A program made the position numbers and the translations under genes. DNA of 64,000 nucleotides. Source: Patiriisocius_A hiemis. Lineage in GTDB: Bacteria; Bacteroidota; Bacteroidia; Flavobacteriales; Flavobacteriaceae. Numbering within the stretch: the stretch's first letter is position 1; each line of letters starts with the position of its first letter. A model generated the notes under the pieces. That model worked only from the letters and a program-made list of their open reading frames with translations, made no database searches and had not been told where the DNA came from. Location of the stretch: assembly GCF_031846325.1 (NCBI RefSeq), contig NZ_JAVRHZ010000008.1, positions 62,001-126,000 on the forward strand, in the 5' to 3' direction. Shown piece after piece: positions 50,711 to 59,008 of this stretch.

Positions 50711-51415
50711 ATGAAAAAAGTAGCTGTTACCCCCCTCTTATTAACCCTTTGTCTTTTATTTGGTGTTTTCTCATGCAAAAATGAGAGCAAAACTGAAACT
50801 GAAAGCTTAGTTGAAAATAATGCCGAAGTTGAAAAGAAAGAATCAAAAGAAATGCAAAGTACTATTGTAAAGGACACCTTTTGGTTTGACACTTTGAATT
50901 CTGGAAGATTTCCAAATCCTGGCACAGAAATGTCCAAATATCAAGCTTTAGGAGAGTTTAGTGTAGATGATAATTTGATTTCTATAGACATCCCAGTCTC
51001 TGAAAAAGATTTTGATTTAAACAACATTGAAAAATATAACATTAGTACTAGCAATCATAATATACTACTAGTTGTTCTTACCCGAGGAGACGAAAATACA
51101 ACTAGTAATACTTTACTTGCATTACTAAAAGGAGACCTTACAATTAAGGACTTAAATTTTAATGAAAGTATGCTAAAAAACCATGATGCAATTAAGGTTT
51201 ATGTAATACATGATGAGTGTTATGATAAAGACTCAACTCAAGTAAATACATTCTTAAAAGCAGAAATGAATAAACTTCCTGCTGGCAATTACCCTAAATC
51301 TATTGATCCTGCCACCCGGACTAATATAGAGCAAATTAGAGCATCGTGTGATAGTATAAAGCCTGTTTTAGATAAACCAAAAGAAATTGATGGTGGTGTT
51401 ATTACAGGTCGCTAA
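50711..51415 (+). CDS. Lipoprotein heading the two-component operon
   Basis: A 234-residue lipoprotein: signal peptide and lipobox LFGVFSC (Cys about 22), Glu/Lys/Ser-rich linker (about 23-52), then a soluble domain of about 180 residues with no family I recognise. It starts a run of four genes with two TPR histidine kinases and a NarL-type regulator, overlapping the first kinase gene by about 26 bases. It may present or sense the ligand that the kinases respond to; this is inference. Confidence 0.7.
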   Translation: MKKVAVTPLLLTLCLLFGVFSCKNESKTETESLVENNAEVEKKESKEMQSTIVKDTFWFDTLNSGRFPNPGTEMSKYQALGEFSVDDNLISIDIPVSEKDFDLNNIEKYNISTSNHNILLVVLTRGDENTTSNTLLALLKGDLTIKDLNFNESMLKNHDAIKVYVIHDECYDKDSTQVNTFLKAEMNKLPAGNYPKSIDPATRTNIEQIRASCDSIKPVLDKPKEIDGGVITGR

Positions 51416-53165
51416 AAAACTTTTTATTTATTTATTTGTTCTCTTGAGTATAAGTGTATATGCTCAAGAGGACTCTTTATTAATACAGCTTAAAAAGCTA
51501 AATAATAAAGAGTTATTTACTCAAGCTGTCTCCCTTTGGGAAAAAAATGAAATTAACAATCCTAGTGGCTCACTTTTACTTACAGTTGGCACTTCCTATG
51601 AAAATATAAATAATGAGGATAAAGCACTTTTCTTTTATGAAAAAGCATTACAGTATTTTAAAAAAACAGACGAAACCGAATACTTAGCTGAAACTTATTT
51701 TAAAATCTATTCCTTACTAGATAGCCAAAAAAACCTTCTAACAACAACAACAAATTATTTTGATAATTTTTTAAAGTATGCAAAGGAGAGTGATAAAAGT
51801 GAATGGAAAGCGGAAATGAATAATCAATTAGCAATAAAAGATTTTAATAATAATGACCCCAAAATACCATATAACTATTTTAACAAAGCATTACAACATT
51901 TTAAAACCCTAAAAGACACAAATCGAATTGCTGGCACCTACTCAAATATAGGGTTACTGTTTTTGAACAATTTTAAGAAACCAGATTCCTCAAGGTTTTA
52001 TCTCAATAAGGCATTAGACATTTCACAAACCACACAGAATATCAATACACAATGGAATGTTTTATTAAATATTGGAAACACCTATAAATTTCAAGAAAAT
52101 TATAACACAGCAATCAAGTATTATTTAAAAGCAGATAGCTTGCCTATTAAAAAATACTCATTAAATAAAAAACGTCTTTTATACTACCACCTTCAAGACT
52201 CTTACAGGGAATTAGGAGATTTTAAAAACTCAGACAATTACTTATTAGATTATATAGAAATTAAGGATAGTATTAACCTACTAGAGCAGAACAAGACAAT
52301 TTCTGAGATTAATACTAAATATCAAACAGCAGAAAAGGAAAAGCAATTGCTTATTTCAAACCAAGAAAAAAAACAGAATAGAAATATAGCTATTGGCCTC
52401 GCTGGCTCACTTGCTGCAGTATCCATAATAGCTTTTTTAGTTTTTAAGAATACTAGACGCAAACAATTTATAGCAGAGCAAGAACGAGAAATAGAAATAC
52501 AAAAAACCGAAAAAATACTAAAAGAACAAGAACTCACTACTATAGATGCTATGATTGCTGGTCAAGAAAAAGAACGACAACGACTGGCTAGTGATTTACA
52601 CGATAGCGTAGGGGCTACCCTGGCTGCTGCTAAAATGCAATTTGACCACCTTGCGCAAAACAAGGCAAAAGCCGCTCAACTTGATGAAGTATTTGCCAAA
52701 ACCGGAAAATTATTAGATGATGCCTATACCGAAGTTCGCTCTATGGCACATATTAAAAATAGTGGAGTTATTGCAAAAAATGGACTATTACCTGCTGTAG
52801 AAAAATTAGCAAAAAATGCATCAGGGGTAAATAACCTTTCAATAGAAGTTCAACACTTTGGGTTAGAGAATCGTATTGAAAACAGTCTTGAAATTTCAAT
52901 TTTTAGAATAATACAAGAATTAGTAACTAATATCATTAAGCATTCTAAAGCAACAGAAGCAAGTATTTCTATAACGCAACACGAAGATTCTATAAATATA
53001 ATTGTAGAAGATAATGGAGTTGGGTTTAACTCAAAACACTTAAATTTTAACGAGGGCATGGGGTTATCTAGTATTGAAAAAAGAATTGAACACCTTGAAG
53101 GTTCTTTTGAGGTTGACGCTACAAAAGGAAAAGGAACTACTATTTTAATAGATATACCACTTTAA
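51390..53165 (+). CDS. TPR-sensor histidine kinase 1 (NarL-partner HisKA_3 type)
   Basis: The start ATG at 51390 gives 591 residues: signal peptide ending VYAQ, about seven TPR-like helices in the periplasm (30-300), and one membrane helix (about 330-350). A coiled stretch EREIEIQKTEKILKEQEL follows. HisKA_3 holds phospho-acceptor His404 in LASDLHDSVGATLAA, and the HATPase_c domain has ELVTNIIKHSKAT (N box) and VEDNGVGF (G1). The two genes downstream are a paralogous kinase and a NarL-type regulator. It presumably phosphorylates that regulator. Confidence 0.92.
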   Translation: MVVLLQVAKKLFIYLFVLLSISVYAQEDSLLIQLKKLNNKELFTQAVSLWEKNEINNPSGSLLLTVGTSYENINNEDKALFFYEKALQYFKKTDETEYLAETYFKIYSLLDSQKNLLTTTTNYFDNFLKYAKESDKSEWKAEMNNQLAIKDFNNNDPKIPYNYFNKALQHFKTLKDTNRIAGTYSNIGLLFLNNFKKPDSSRFYLNKALDISQTTQNINTQWNVLLNIGNTYKFQENYNTAIKYYLKADSLPIKKYSLNKKRLLYYHLQDSYRELGDFKNSDNYLLDYIEIKDSINLLEQNKTISEINTKYQTAEKEKQLLISNQEKKQNRNIAIGLAGSLAAVSIIAFLVFKNTRRKQFIAEQEREIEIQKTEKILKEQELTTIDAMIAGQEKERQRLASDLHDSVGATLAAAKMQFDHLAQNKAKAAQLDEVFAKTGKLLDDAYTEVRSMAHIKNSGVIAKNGLLPAVEKLAKNASGVNNLSIEVQHFGLENRIENSLEISIFRIIQELVTNIIKHSKATEASISITQHEDSINIIVEDNGVGFNSKHLNFNEGMGLSSIEKRIEHLEGSFEVDATKGKGTTILIDIPL

Positions 53166-53167
53166 TT

Positions 53168-55039
53168 ATGAGGAAAAAATACTTACTATTATTTGTTATT
53201 TTTTGTGGAAATATTTCGTTATACGGTCAAGTTAGTAAAGATTCAATTAACTCTATTCTTGAAAACACAACAATTACAGATAGTCTTAGAGCTAATACTT
53301 TAAATCAAGTAATACTTGAACATTTCACAGATAGTAAGCCAGATAGTGCAATAGTTTTAGTAAAAAAATTACTTGACTTTACTTCAGAAAAAAAATTAGA
53401 ACCTCAAAAGGCAGATGCCATTAATACTTTTGCAAATTCGTTACTTCACAAAGGTGAAGTTGCAGAAGCGCTTTCAAAATACGAAGAAAGTTTACTCTTA
53501 TATCAAAAATTAAAAGATCTTAAAGGTGAGGGCATTGTTTTAAACAACATAGGTAAAATCTATAAACTACGTTGGAATTTTGACGAAGCAGAAAAATACT
53601 ATAAGCAAGCATTAAAGAAGAGCAAAGAAGCTTTAGACACTGTAAATGAGGCCGGTACTTTAACAAATCTAGGCAACATAAACCTAACTCGCTTTAAGGT
53701 AGATCAAGCAATTCCATACTATCTACAAGCAATACAGCTTTGTAAAAAAATTAACTTTAAAAAAGGAGAAGGAATTGCACTTTTAAACCTTGGTATAGCT
53801 TACACACGTAAAGAAGACTATGAAAAATCCATCGCATGTTATGATAATGCCAGATTAATTGCATTAGAATTAAATAACAAAAATAACCTAGTCCATGTTT
53901 ATGAAGCTTTATCAAGTACCTATTTTCAAATAAAAAACTATAATAATGTTATTGAAACATCTAAACAAGGGCTTGAGCTTGCAAACCAATTAAAGCGAAC
54001 TTCGCTTCAAAAAGATTTTAACTACTATCTATATGAGGCTTATAAAGCAAAAAACAACTACAACAAAGCTTTATATCATTATGAACTTGGGATACAGTAC
54101 CTAGACAGTTTAGATATTTTAGAAACCGAAAAGAGACTACTCCAATTTGAGTTTGACAAACAAAAACTCAAAGACAGCATTGTACAAGTAGAGAAAGATT
54201 ATAAAACACAACTAGCCTTTGACAAAGAAATTGAGCAAAAACAAGCCGAAAAAAGATATTTACTTATTGGCTTTTTTGGATTATTTGTTGTGCTATCTAT
54301 AATTATTTTCTTGGTTTACAAAAACACCAAAAAGAAGCAACAGTTAGTAGAGAAAGAAAGGCAAATTGAACTTCAAAAAACTGAAAAGCTTTTAAAAGAA
54401 CAAGAGTTAAATACAATAGACGCTATGATTTCTGGACAAGAAAAAGAGCGTCAACGGTTAGCTAGTGAATTACATGATAGCGTTGGAGCTACACTCGCCG
54501 CTGCAAAGTTGCAATTTGAGCACATACAAAAGCAAAAAGAAAAAGGGAAAGAAATAGATGAGTTATATACAAAAACTGCTTCTTTACTAGATGATGCCTA
54601 TAAAGAAGTAAGAACAATGGCTCATGAAAAAAACAATGGAGTTATTGCAAAAAAAGGCCTATTGCCTGCCATTAAAAATCTAGCAAAAAATGTTTCTGGT
54701 ATTAATAACCTATCTGTAGAAGTTGTCCACTTTGGGCTCGAAAAACGATTAGAGAATAGTTTAGAAATTTCAATATTTAGAATAATACAAGAACTCGTTA
54801 CAAATATTATAAAACACTCTCAGGCAACAGAGGCAACAATATCAATAACACAACACGACAACTCTATAAATATTATTGTAGAAGATAATGGAGTTGGTTT
54901 TTCTAGCAAAAATTTAAGTTTTACCAGCGGTATAGGACTTTCCAATGTTGAAAAAAGAATTGAACAACTTCTAGGCACCCTAGAAGTAGATTCTAATCCC
55001 GGAAAATCTACAACTGCATTAATAGATATACCATTATGA
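53168..55039 (+). CDS. TPR-sensor histidine kinase 2 (paralogue)
   Basis: A 623-residue kinase with the same layout: signal peptide ending LYGQ, TPR repeats (about 80-320) such as GIVLNNIGKIYKLRWNFDEA and GEGIALLNLGIAYTRKEDYE, a membrane helix (about 360-382) and a coiled linker. HisKA_3 holds His436 in LASELHDSVGATLAA; the HATPase has VEDNGVGF. The kinase half is nearly the same as kinase 1 while the TPR half differs, so a tandem duplication kept the output and changed the sensor. It overlaps the regulator gene by four bases. Confidence 0.92.
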   Translation: MRKKYLLLFVIFCGNISLYGQVSKDSINSILENTTITDSLRANTLNQVILEHFTDSKPDSAIVLVKKLLDFTSEKKLEPQKADAINTFANSLLHKGEVAEALSKYEESLLLYQKLKDLKGEGIVLNNIGKIYKLRWNFDEAEKYYKQALKKSKEALDTVNEAGTLTNLGNINLTRFKVDQAIPYYLQAIQLCKKINFKKGEGIALLNLGIAYTRKEDYEKSIACYDNARLIALELNNKNNLVHVYEALSSTYFQIKNYNNVIETSKQGLELANQLKRTSLQKDFNYYLYEAYKAKNNYNKALYHYELGIQYLDSLDILETEKRLLQFEFDKQKLKDSIVQVEKDYKTQLAFDKEIEQKQAEKRYLLIGFFGLFVVLSIIIFLVYKNTKKKQQLVEKERQIELQKTEKLLKEQELNTIDAMISGQEKERQRLASELHDSVGATLAAAKLQFEHIQKQKEKGKEIDELYTKTASLLDDAYKEVRTMAHEKNNGVIAKKGLLPAIKNLAKNVSGINNLSVEVVHFGLEKRLENSLEISIFRIIQELVTNIIKHSQATEATISITQHDNSINIIVEDNGVGFSSKNLSFTSGIGLSNVEKRIEQLLGTLEVDSNPGKSTTALIDIPL

Positions 55040-55662
55040 TAACCGTAGCTATCGCAGAAGACCATCAATCACTTGTTGATGGGATAAATTTACTTTTAGA
55101 ATATGAAGAAGATATTAAAATTGTTGGTAATGCTAACGACGGTGAAGCACTAATAGATATAGTAAAAGCAAAACAGCCAGATGTAGTTTTAACAGATATT
55201 AAAATGCCTAAGATAGATGGTGTTGCAGCTTCGAGAATAATAAAAAGAGAATTCCCCAATACAAAAATTATAGCTTTTTCAATGTTTGATCAAGACGAAG
55301 CAATTAAACAAATGATTGCTGTGGGAGCTTCGGGGTATTTATTAAAAAACTCTCCCTTAGAAGAAGTTCTTAGAGCTATTAGAACAGTTATAACTGGACA
55401 ACGTTTTTTTGATGCCTCTATAGATATTGAAGCAATAGATGACTCTTCAGAAAAAACAAACAAAAAACCTTTATTATCAAAAAGTGAAAGAGAAATATTA
55501 CAGCTTATTGGAGAAGGTAAAAGCACAAGTGAAATTGCTGCATTGCGTTTTACAGCAACCTCAACTGTAGAAAAGCATAGAAAAAATATGATTCGCAAAT
55601 TAGGCCTTTCTGGAAAAGGAGAATTATTAAGGTATGCTCTTGAAAAAAAATATGATTACTAA
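55036..55662 (+). CDS. NarL/FixJ-family response regulator
   Basis: A 208-residue regulator: receiver with acidic pair AEDH (8-9), phospho-acceptor Asp54 in VLTDIKMPK, and Lys in YLLKNSPLEEV. The LuxR-type HTH (about 145-203) is LSKSEREILQLIGEGKSTSE with recognition helix TATSTVEKHRKNMIRKL. Start ATGA overlaps the kinase 2 stop. Its family binds inverted heptamers with a 7-2-7 spacing, and four such sites stand upstream of genes in this region, so it is the likely binder. Target assignment is inference. Confidence 0.93.
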   Translation: MITVAIAEDHQSLVDGINLLLEYEEDIKIVGNANDGEALIDIVKAKQPDVVLTDIKMPKIDGVAASRIIKREFPNTKIIAFSMFDQDEAIKQMIAVGASGYLLKNSPLEEVLRAIRTVITGQRFFDASIDIEAIDDSSEKTNKKPLLSKSEREILQLIGEGKSTSEIAALRFTATSTVEKHRKNMIRKLGLSGKGELLRYALEKKYDY

Positions 55663-55677
55663 CCAAACCCATTTATT

Positions 55678-56361
55678 ATGAAAACAATCATTAACACTCT
55701 CATACTCCTATTTTTTATAACTAGTTATTCTCAACAAAAGGTTTTTCAAAAAAAGAAACCTACAAAAGGAGAAGCAAACTTAGTTGAGGATATTATGACA
55801 GAAAATGATGAGTTAGGGACAATTTCAGAAAATATATCATTTGGAATAAGTGTTGGGTTTAATAATGCTCTAGAAGAAATTAGTACAGCATCTATCTCCC
55901 CAATTGACAATAAAATAATTATTAGTGAGGAACAAAGAACTAGCTTTGTTTTATCGACAGTTCTTTCTGTTCCAATTATATTTAAGAGAAATATTCTTTA
56001 TAGGTATTCTGGAAAAAACGGTGAGTTATACGGTCCATATCATAAACTTTCAGAATGGAGTTTAATTGCCGCTTTAAATATTGCTACTTTCCAAGGAGCC
56101 CAAAGTGGCTCAGTATTTAATCAAAAAATTAGTGGAGGACTTGGTGTTGCTTATAATTTTACTGAAGATGTTTCTATTGGTCTAACTTATGAGTTACTCT
56201 CATACAGAAAACCTAAAGATTTTTTAATCAATAATGAAGGTAATTCAATATCCGAAAATGGAAACCCAGTTAACTCACTAGATATATCTGACAACAGATA
56301 CTTTTTTGATAGGTATGCTAATACCTTTTCCTTAAAAATAATTTATAAATTAACCAAGTAA
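55678..56361 (+). CDS. Outer-membrane or periplasmic beta-rich protein
   Basis: A 227-residue exported protein, signal peptide about 1-18 (ending SYSQQ). A basic segment is followed by amphipathic strands such as ISFGISVGFNNALEEI and ISGGLGVAYNFTEDVSIGLTYELL, ending in FSLKIIYKLTK, a barrel-like closing strand. No named family. It lies 15 bases after the regulator gene, so it is probably the last gene of the two-component operon, and may be regulated by or linked to the sensed signal. Confidence 0.65.
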   Translation: MKTIINTLILLFFITSYSQQKVFQKKKPTKGEANLVEDIMTENDELGTISENISFGISVGFNNALEEISTASISPIDNKIIISEEQRTSFVLSTVLSVPIIFKRNILYRYSGKNGELYGPYHKLSEWSLIAALNIATFQGAQSGSVFNQKISGGLGVAYNFTEDVSIGLTYELLSYRKPKDFLINNEGNSISENGNPVNSLDISDNRYFFDRYANTFSLKIIYKLTK

Positions 56362-56383
56362 GATTATAGTTGCCTAAATATAA

Positions 56384-56431
56384 ATACCCTGCAAAGGGTA
56401 TTTTTTTTGGCTATTTCGCAAACTAGTTTTG
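56384..56431 (+). promoter_or_regulatory. NarL-type palindrome copy 2 with -7 box, upstream of LuxR regulator gene
   Basis: ATACCC (56384-56389) - six bases - GGGTAT (56396-56401), then exactly 22 bases, then TAGTTTTG (56424-56431), a perfect TAnnTTTG. The palindrome centre would be about 42 bases before the transcription start, a class II activator position. The start point would fall at or next to the ATG at 56435. Confidence 0.7.
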
Positions 56432-56434
56432 AGT

Positions 56435-56821
56435 ATGTCAAAATTAGAGCCTCTACTACAACAAATTAATACATACAAGAAGGATTATAAACCTCTTACT
56501 GCGGCAGAAACACTTCAACTAATTAGTGAAATTAAGAGAATTTCAGAATCAAAAATACTCCTAGAAAAAATTATTTTTTTATTCGTTTCTACAGAAAAAA
56601 ACTTATTAGAAACAGAATGTCTTACTAAAAGAGAGTCCAAAATTTTTAGTCTTATTGGTTCTCAATACACATCTCAAGAAATAGCAAACTTATTAAATGT
56701 TAGTAAAGAGACTGTGAGCACACACCGTAAAAATATTATTAAGAAATTAAACCTGAAAGGTGCTGGACAATTGCAATATGTAGCTTTCAAAAAAATACAA
56801 GAAATTATTAACAACAATTAA
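56435..56821 (+). CDS. Receiver-less LuxR-type regulator
   Basis: A 128-residue protein with a helical N-terminal half (about 1-65) of unknown fold and a C-terminal LuxR HTH (about 66-122). The HTH reads LTKRESKIFSLIGSQYTSQE and VSKETVSTHRKNIIKKLNLKG. An upstream in-frame TTG (56429) overlaps the perfect -7 box, so ATG 56435 is preferred; even this start lies at the expected transcription start, implying a leaderless message. The HTH resembles that of the response regulator at 55036. Probably a secondary regulator in the same regulon, cotranscribed with the 56829 gene. Confidence 0.8.
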   Translation: MSKLEPLLQQINTYKKDYKPLTAAETLQLISEIKRISESKILLEKIIFLFVSTEKNLLETECLTKRESKIFSLIGSQYTSQEIANLLNVSKETVSTHRKNIIKKLNLKGAGQLQYVAFKKIQEIINNN

Positions 56822-56828
56822 TACAATT

Positions 56829-57446
56829 ATGAATTTAAAACAAATATTTCTACCTATACTACTTTGTTTATTTTGTTTCAATACAAGTGCTCAAGTGACA
56901 GAAACCATTCCTAGAAAAGAAAGTGTAAAACCTTTAAGGATAGGTGCACGTATAGGAGCGCCAAACATATTAACTGTAAATGCAGAATACGTTACACCTC
57001 TACTAGACAATAGAGTCGCTGCCACATTAGATTATATGCCTTTTTCATATACTGTAGATGATGTATCTATAAAGTATAACAATTTTGAAATTGGCTCTAA
57101 CATATACCTTAACAACAAAGGTAAAGGGCTGTATGCAGGGATAAGTTACTTTTCTTTTGATGGCGAAGGAGATTACCCGGATGTAGAGTTTAATGAAGAC
57201 TCTTTTGGAGATGGTAAGGGAATTATAAAGTTTAACACTCTAAATTTAAAAATAGGAGCCAAACTTGGACGTACATTTTATTTTAGAATAGAAGCAGGTT
57301 ATGGTTTTGGGTCTATCCCAGATAATATAACTATTAAGAGTAATGATTCTAACGAAACAACAGAAGAAGAAATTCCAGAAATTCCGGGGATTAGCAACTC
57401 TGGACTTATAGTACTCAATTTTGGTTTTGGATTTAGCTTCCTATAA
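56829..57446 (+). CDS. Outer-membrane beta-barrel protein
   Basis: A 205-residue exported protein with signal peptide (about 1-21, ending TSAQ) and regular amphipathic strands (RIGARIGAPNILTVNAEYV, GLYAGISYFSF, FYFRIEAGYGFGSIP). It ends in an aromatic terminal strand LNFGFGFSFL, so a small barrel of about eight to ten strands is likely. A Glu/Asn-rich loop (about 165-185) would face outside. Seven bases after the receiver-less regulator gene, so in the same transcript under palindrome copy 2. Not assigned to a named family. Confidence 0.7.
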   Translation: MNLKQIFLPILLCLFCFNTSAQVTETIPRKESVKPLRIGARIGAPNILTVNAEYVTPLLDNRVAATLDYMPFSYTVDDVSIKYNNFEIGSNIYLNNKGKGLYAGISYFSFDGEGDYPDVEFNEDSFGDGKGIIKFNTLNLKIGAKLGRTFYFRIEAGYGFGSIPDNITIKSNDSNETTEEEIPEIPGISNSGLIVLNFGFGFSFL

Positions 57447-57449
57447 AAA

Positions 57450-57497
57450 TTACCCACTAATGGGTATTTTTTTAAGACACCCATCCCCTTAGATTTG
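57450..57497 (+). promoter_or_regulatory. NarL-type palindrome copy 3 with -7 box, upstream of PEGA-like gene
   Basis: TTACCC (57450-57455) - six bases - GGGTAT (57462-57467), then exactly 22 bases, then TAGATTTG (57490-57497), a perfect TAnnTTTG. The T-run after the palindrome means it might also act as a weak terminator. The gene starts 28 bases after the box. Confidence 0.7.
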
Positions 57498-57524
57498 ACG
57501 TATAACTTTAAAATACTATCAATT

Positions 57525-58214
57525 ATGAAAACTAAATTATTATTCCTCGCATTATTCATTTCTGCAATAGCGGTTGCAACACCAAAAATCACAGTTATTG
57601 ATGACTTTGGTAAAAAGAAAATTGAGGTTGGAGCTTCAGAAAATGATGCAGAAATCTATGTAAATGGAAAACAAGTAGGTAAAGGGAGTACAGTTGTAAC
57701 TGTACCAAAAGACGACTGTGTAACTGTAATTGCCAAGAAAATTGGCTATCTAACAGAGCAAATAGAATTTTGCAATAAAAAGGATATGACTAAGCCACCT
57801 AAGACTTATTACATAGAAATGAAGCGTGATGATGCATATGATGCATCCATACAAACAGATATTGCCAATGTAGACATAGAAATGGTATGTAATACTATGG
57901 AAAAAGATCAAGCTTGGAAGCTTATAAACCAAATTGTACTTTCTTATATCGATGTAATTGAAATGACAGATAAAGAAACTGGTTACTTACGTACAGCATG
58001 GTCTTTAAAAACTTTTAAGCAAAATACTATTCGTACAAGAATAATTATTAAAGAATCATCTACAGATCCATTGGTGTTTAAAGTAAAGCTTGTAAGTGAA
58101 GCCTCTGGAAGACCTACGACAAGTGTAAAGAGTGATGAACTATATAAAGAGTGGGATCGTGTGTTACGAAGCTACTCAGACGTAATTGGAGAATTCCAAG
58201 CACGTCTTAAATAA
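57525..58214 (+). CDS. Exported PEGA-like protein
   Basis: Started at ATG 57525 (MKTKLLFLALFIS), because the upstream in-frame TTG (57495) overlaps the -7 box. This gives 229 residues: signal peptide about 1-18, then a PEGA-like beta domain, ENDAEIYVNGKQVGKGSTVV and CVTVIAKKIGYLTEQIEFC. A second domain of about 125 residues follows (DIEMVCNTMEKDQAWKLINQ; TGYLRTAWSLKTFKQNTIR). PEGA modules occur in surface-layer and envelope proteins. Likely periplasmic, role unknown. Single gene between palindrome copy 3 and a terminator. Confidence 0.75.
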   Translation: MKTKLLFLALFISAIAVATPKITVIDDFGKKKIEVGASENDAEIYVNGKQVGKGSTVVTVPKDDCVTVIAKKIGYLTEQIEFCNKKDMTKPPKTYYIEMKRDDAYDASIQTDIANVDIEMVCNTMEKDQAWKLINQIVLSYIDVIEMTDKETGYLRTAWSLKTFKQNTIRTRIIIKESSTDPLVFKVKLVSEASGRPTTSVKSDELYKEWDRVLRSYSDVIGEFQARLK

Positions 58215-58278
58215 GCATGATTTTTCAAAATTATTTGAATTAGCTAACCCTTGTTTTGTTTTAATTATGGTTGTTTAG

Positions 58279-58304
58279 AACCTCTCCTCTGGAGAGGTTT
58301 TTTT
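58279..58304 (+). terminator. Terminator after the PEGA-like gene
   Basis: AACCTCTCC/GGAGAGGTT stem (9 bp) with three-base loop and T7. It shows that the palindrome 7 bases downstream (copy 4) is not needed for termination. Confidence 0.85.
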
Positions 58305-58310
58305 GAATAA

Positions 58311-58358
58311 ATACCCTCCAATGGGTATTTTATTTACTAGAGAATAGAAATAGATTTG
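58311..58358 (+). promoter_or_regulatory. NarL-type palindrome copy 4 with -7 box, upstream of lipoprotein pair
   Basis: ATACCC (58311-58316) - six bases - GGGTAT (58323-58328), then exactly 22 bases, then TAGATTTG (58351-58358), a perfect TAnnTTTG. The lipoprotein ATG is at 58389. Confidence 0.72.
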
Positions 58359-58388
58359 GATCAAAACATTAACTAAAAACTACACACC

Positions 58389-58997
58389 ATGAAACAGTAC
58401 AAAATTTTATTTTTATTAAGTCTTTTCTTAGTTTTTTCAGCTTGTAAAAAAGACGACGATGGGGACAATGATCAATCATTTGACGGCTCTATAGAGGATA
58501 TAGAAAGCTTTTACAATAGTGATGTTGTAGATGCTCTTATAGATTTAGGGTTTGAAATTAATACAGGGAATAACCCACCTACAATAGAGGGTTCTTATTT
58601 ATGTACCCCATCAATACTAGAGGCTACATCGGTGCCTAATGATGTGATAGGAAGTCAATTTCCAGATCTATTTTTAAACTTCAGAAATCAAGACAATAGT
58701 ACTTTAACTATAGATTTTGATGGTGCTTCTGGATCCGAAACATATGATGGAGCAGGGTCGTTCGTATCGGGTAGTGACGATCAATTTTCAGTTTTTTTAA
58801 TTATTACAGTTACTAGAGATGGTGAAACTGCCGAAGTAACATTTGCTATTTCTGGTACAAAAGAAGCAGATGGAATTGCAAACTTGCAAGTAGCTTTAAT
58901 AATGATTGATGATAATGGTGACCCAGGCGGTTTCTTTATTGAAAACAATACAGGTAGAGTTTTAACAGATGGAGATGATTTCTCTGAAGAATTATAA
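58389..58997 (+). CDS. Lipoprotein of the NarL-type regulon
   Basis: A 202-residue lipoprotein: signal peptide with lipobox LVFSAC (Cys about 19), an Asp-rich start KKDDDGDNDQ, then a beta-rich domain of about 160 residues with no named family. Asp-rich segments (DDNGDPGG, TDGDDFSEE) may bind Ca2+. It begins 30 bases after the -7 box of copy 4 and is followed by a second Asp-rich lipoprotein 11 bases on. Function unknown; probably surface- or periplasm-anchored. Confidence 0.75.
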   Translation: MKQYKILFLLSLFLVFSACKKDDDGDNDQSFDGSIEDIESFYNSDVVDALIDLGFEINTGNNPPTIEGSYLCTPSILEATSVPNDVIGSQFPDLFLNFRNQDNSTLTIDFDGASGSETYDGAGSFVSGSDDQFSVFLIITVTRDGETAEVTFAISGTKEADGIANLQVALIMIDDNGDPGGFFIENNTGRVLTDGDDFSEEL

Positions 58998-59008
58998 TAA
59001 TATATACT

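Noticed and set aside
57450..57475. Palindrome copy 3 with T-run as only a terminator of the 56829 gene
   Set aside because: The stem is only five to six pairs. Copy 4 has a separate terminator just before it, copy 1 has no T-run, and three copies share the exact 22-base spacing to a -7 box. A secondary terminator role for copies 2 and 3 is not excluded.
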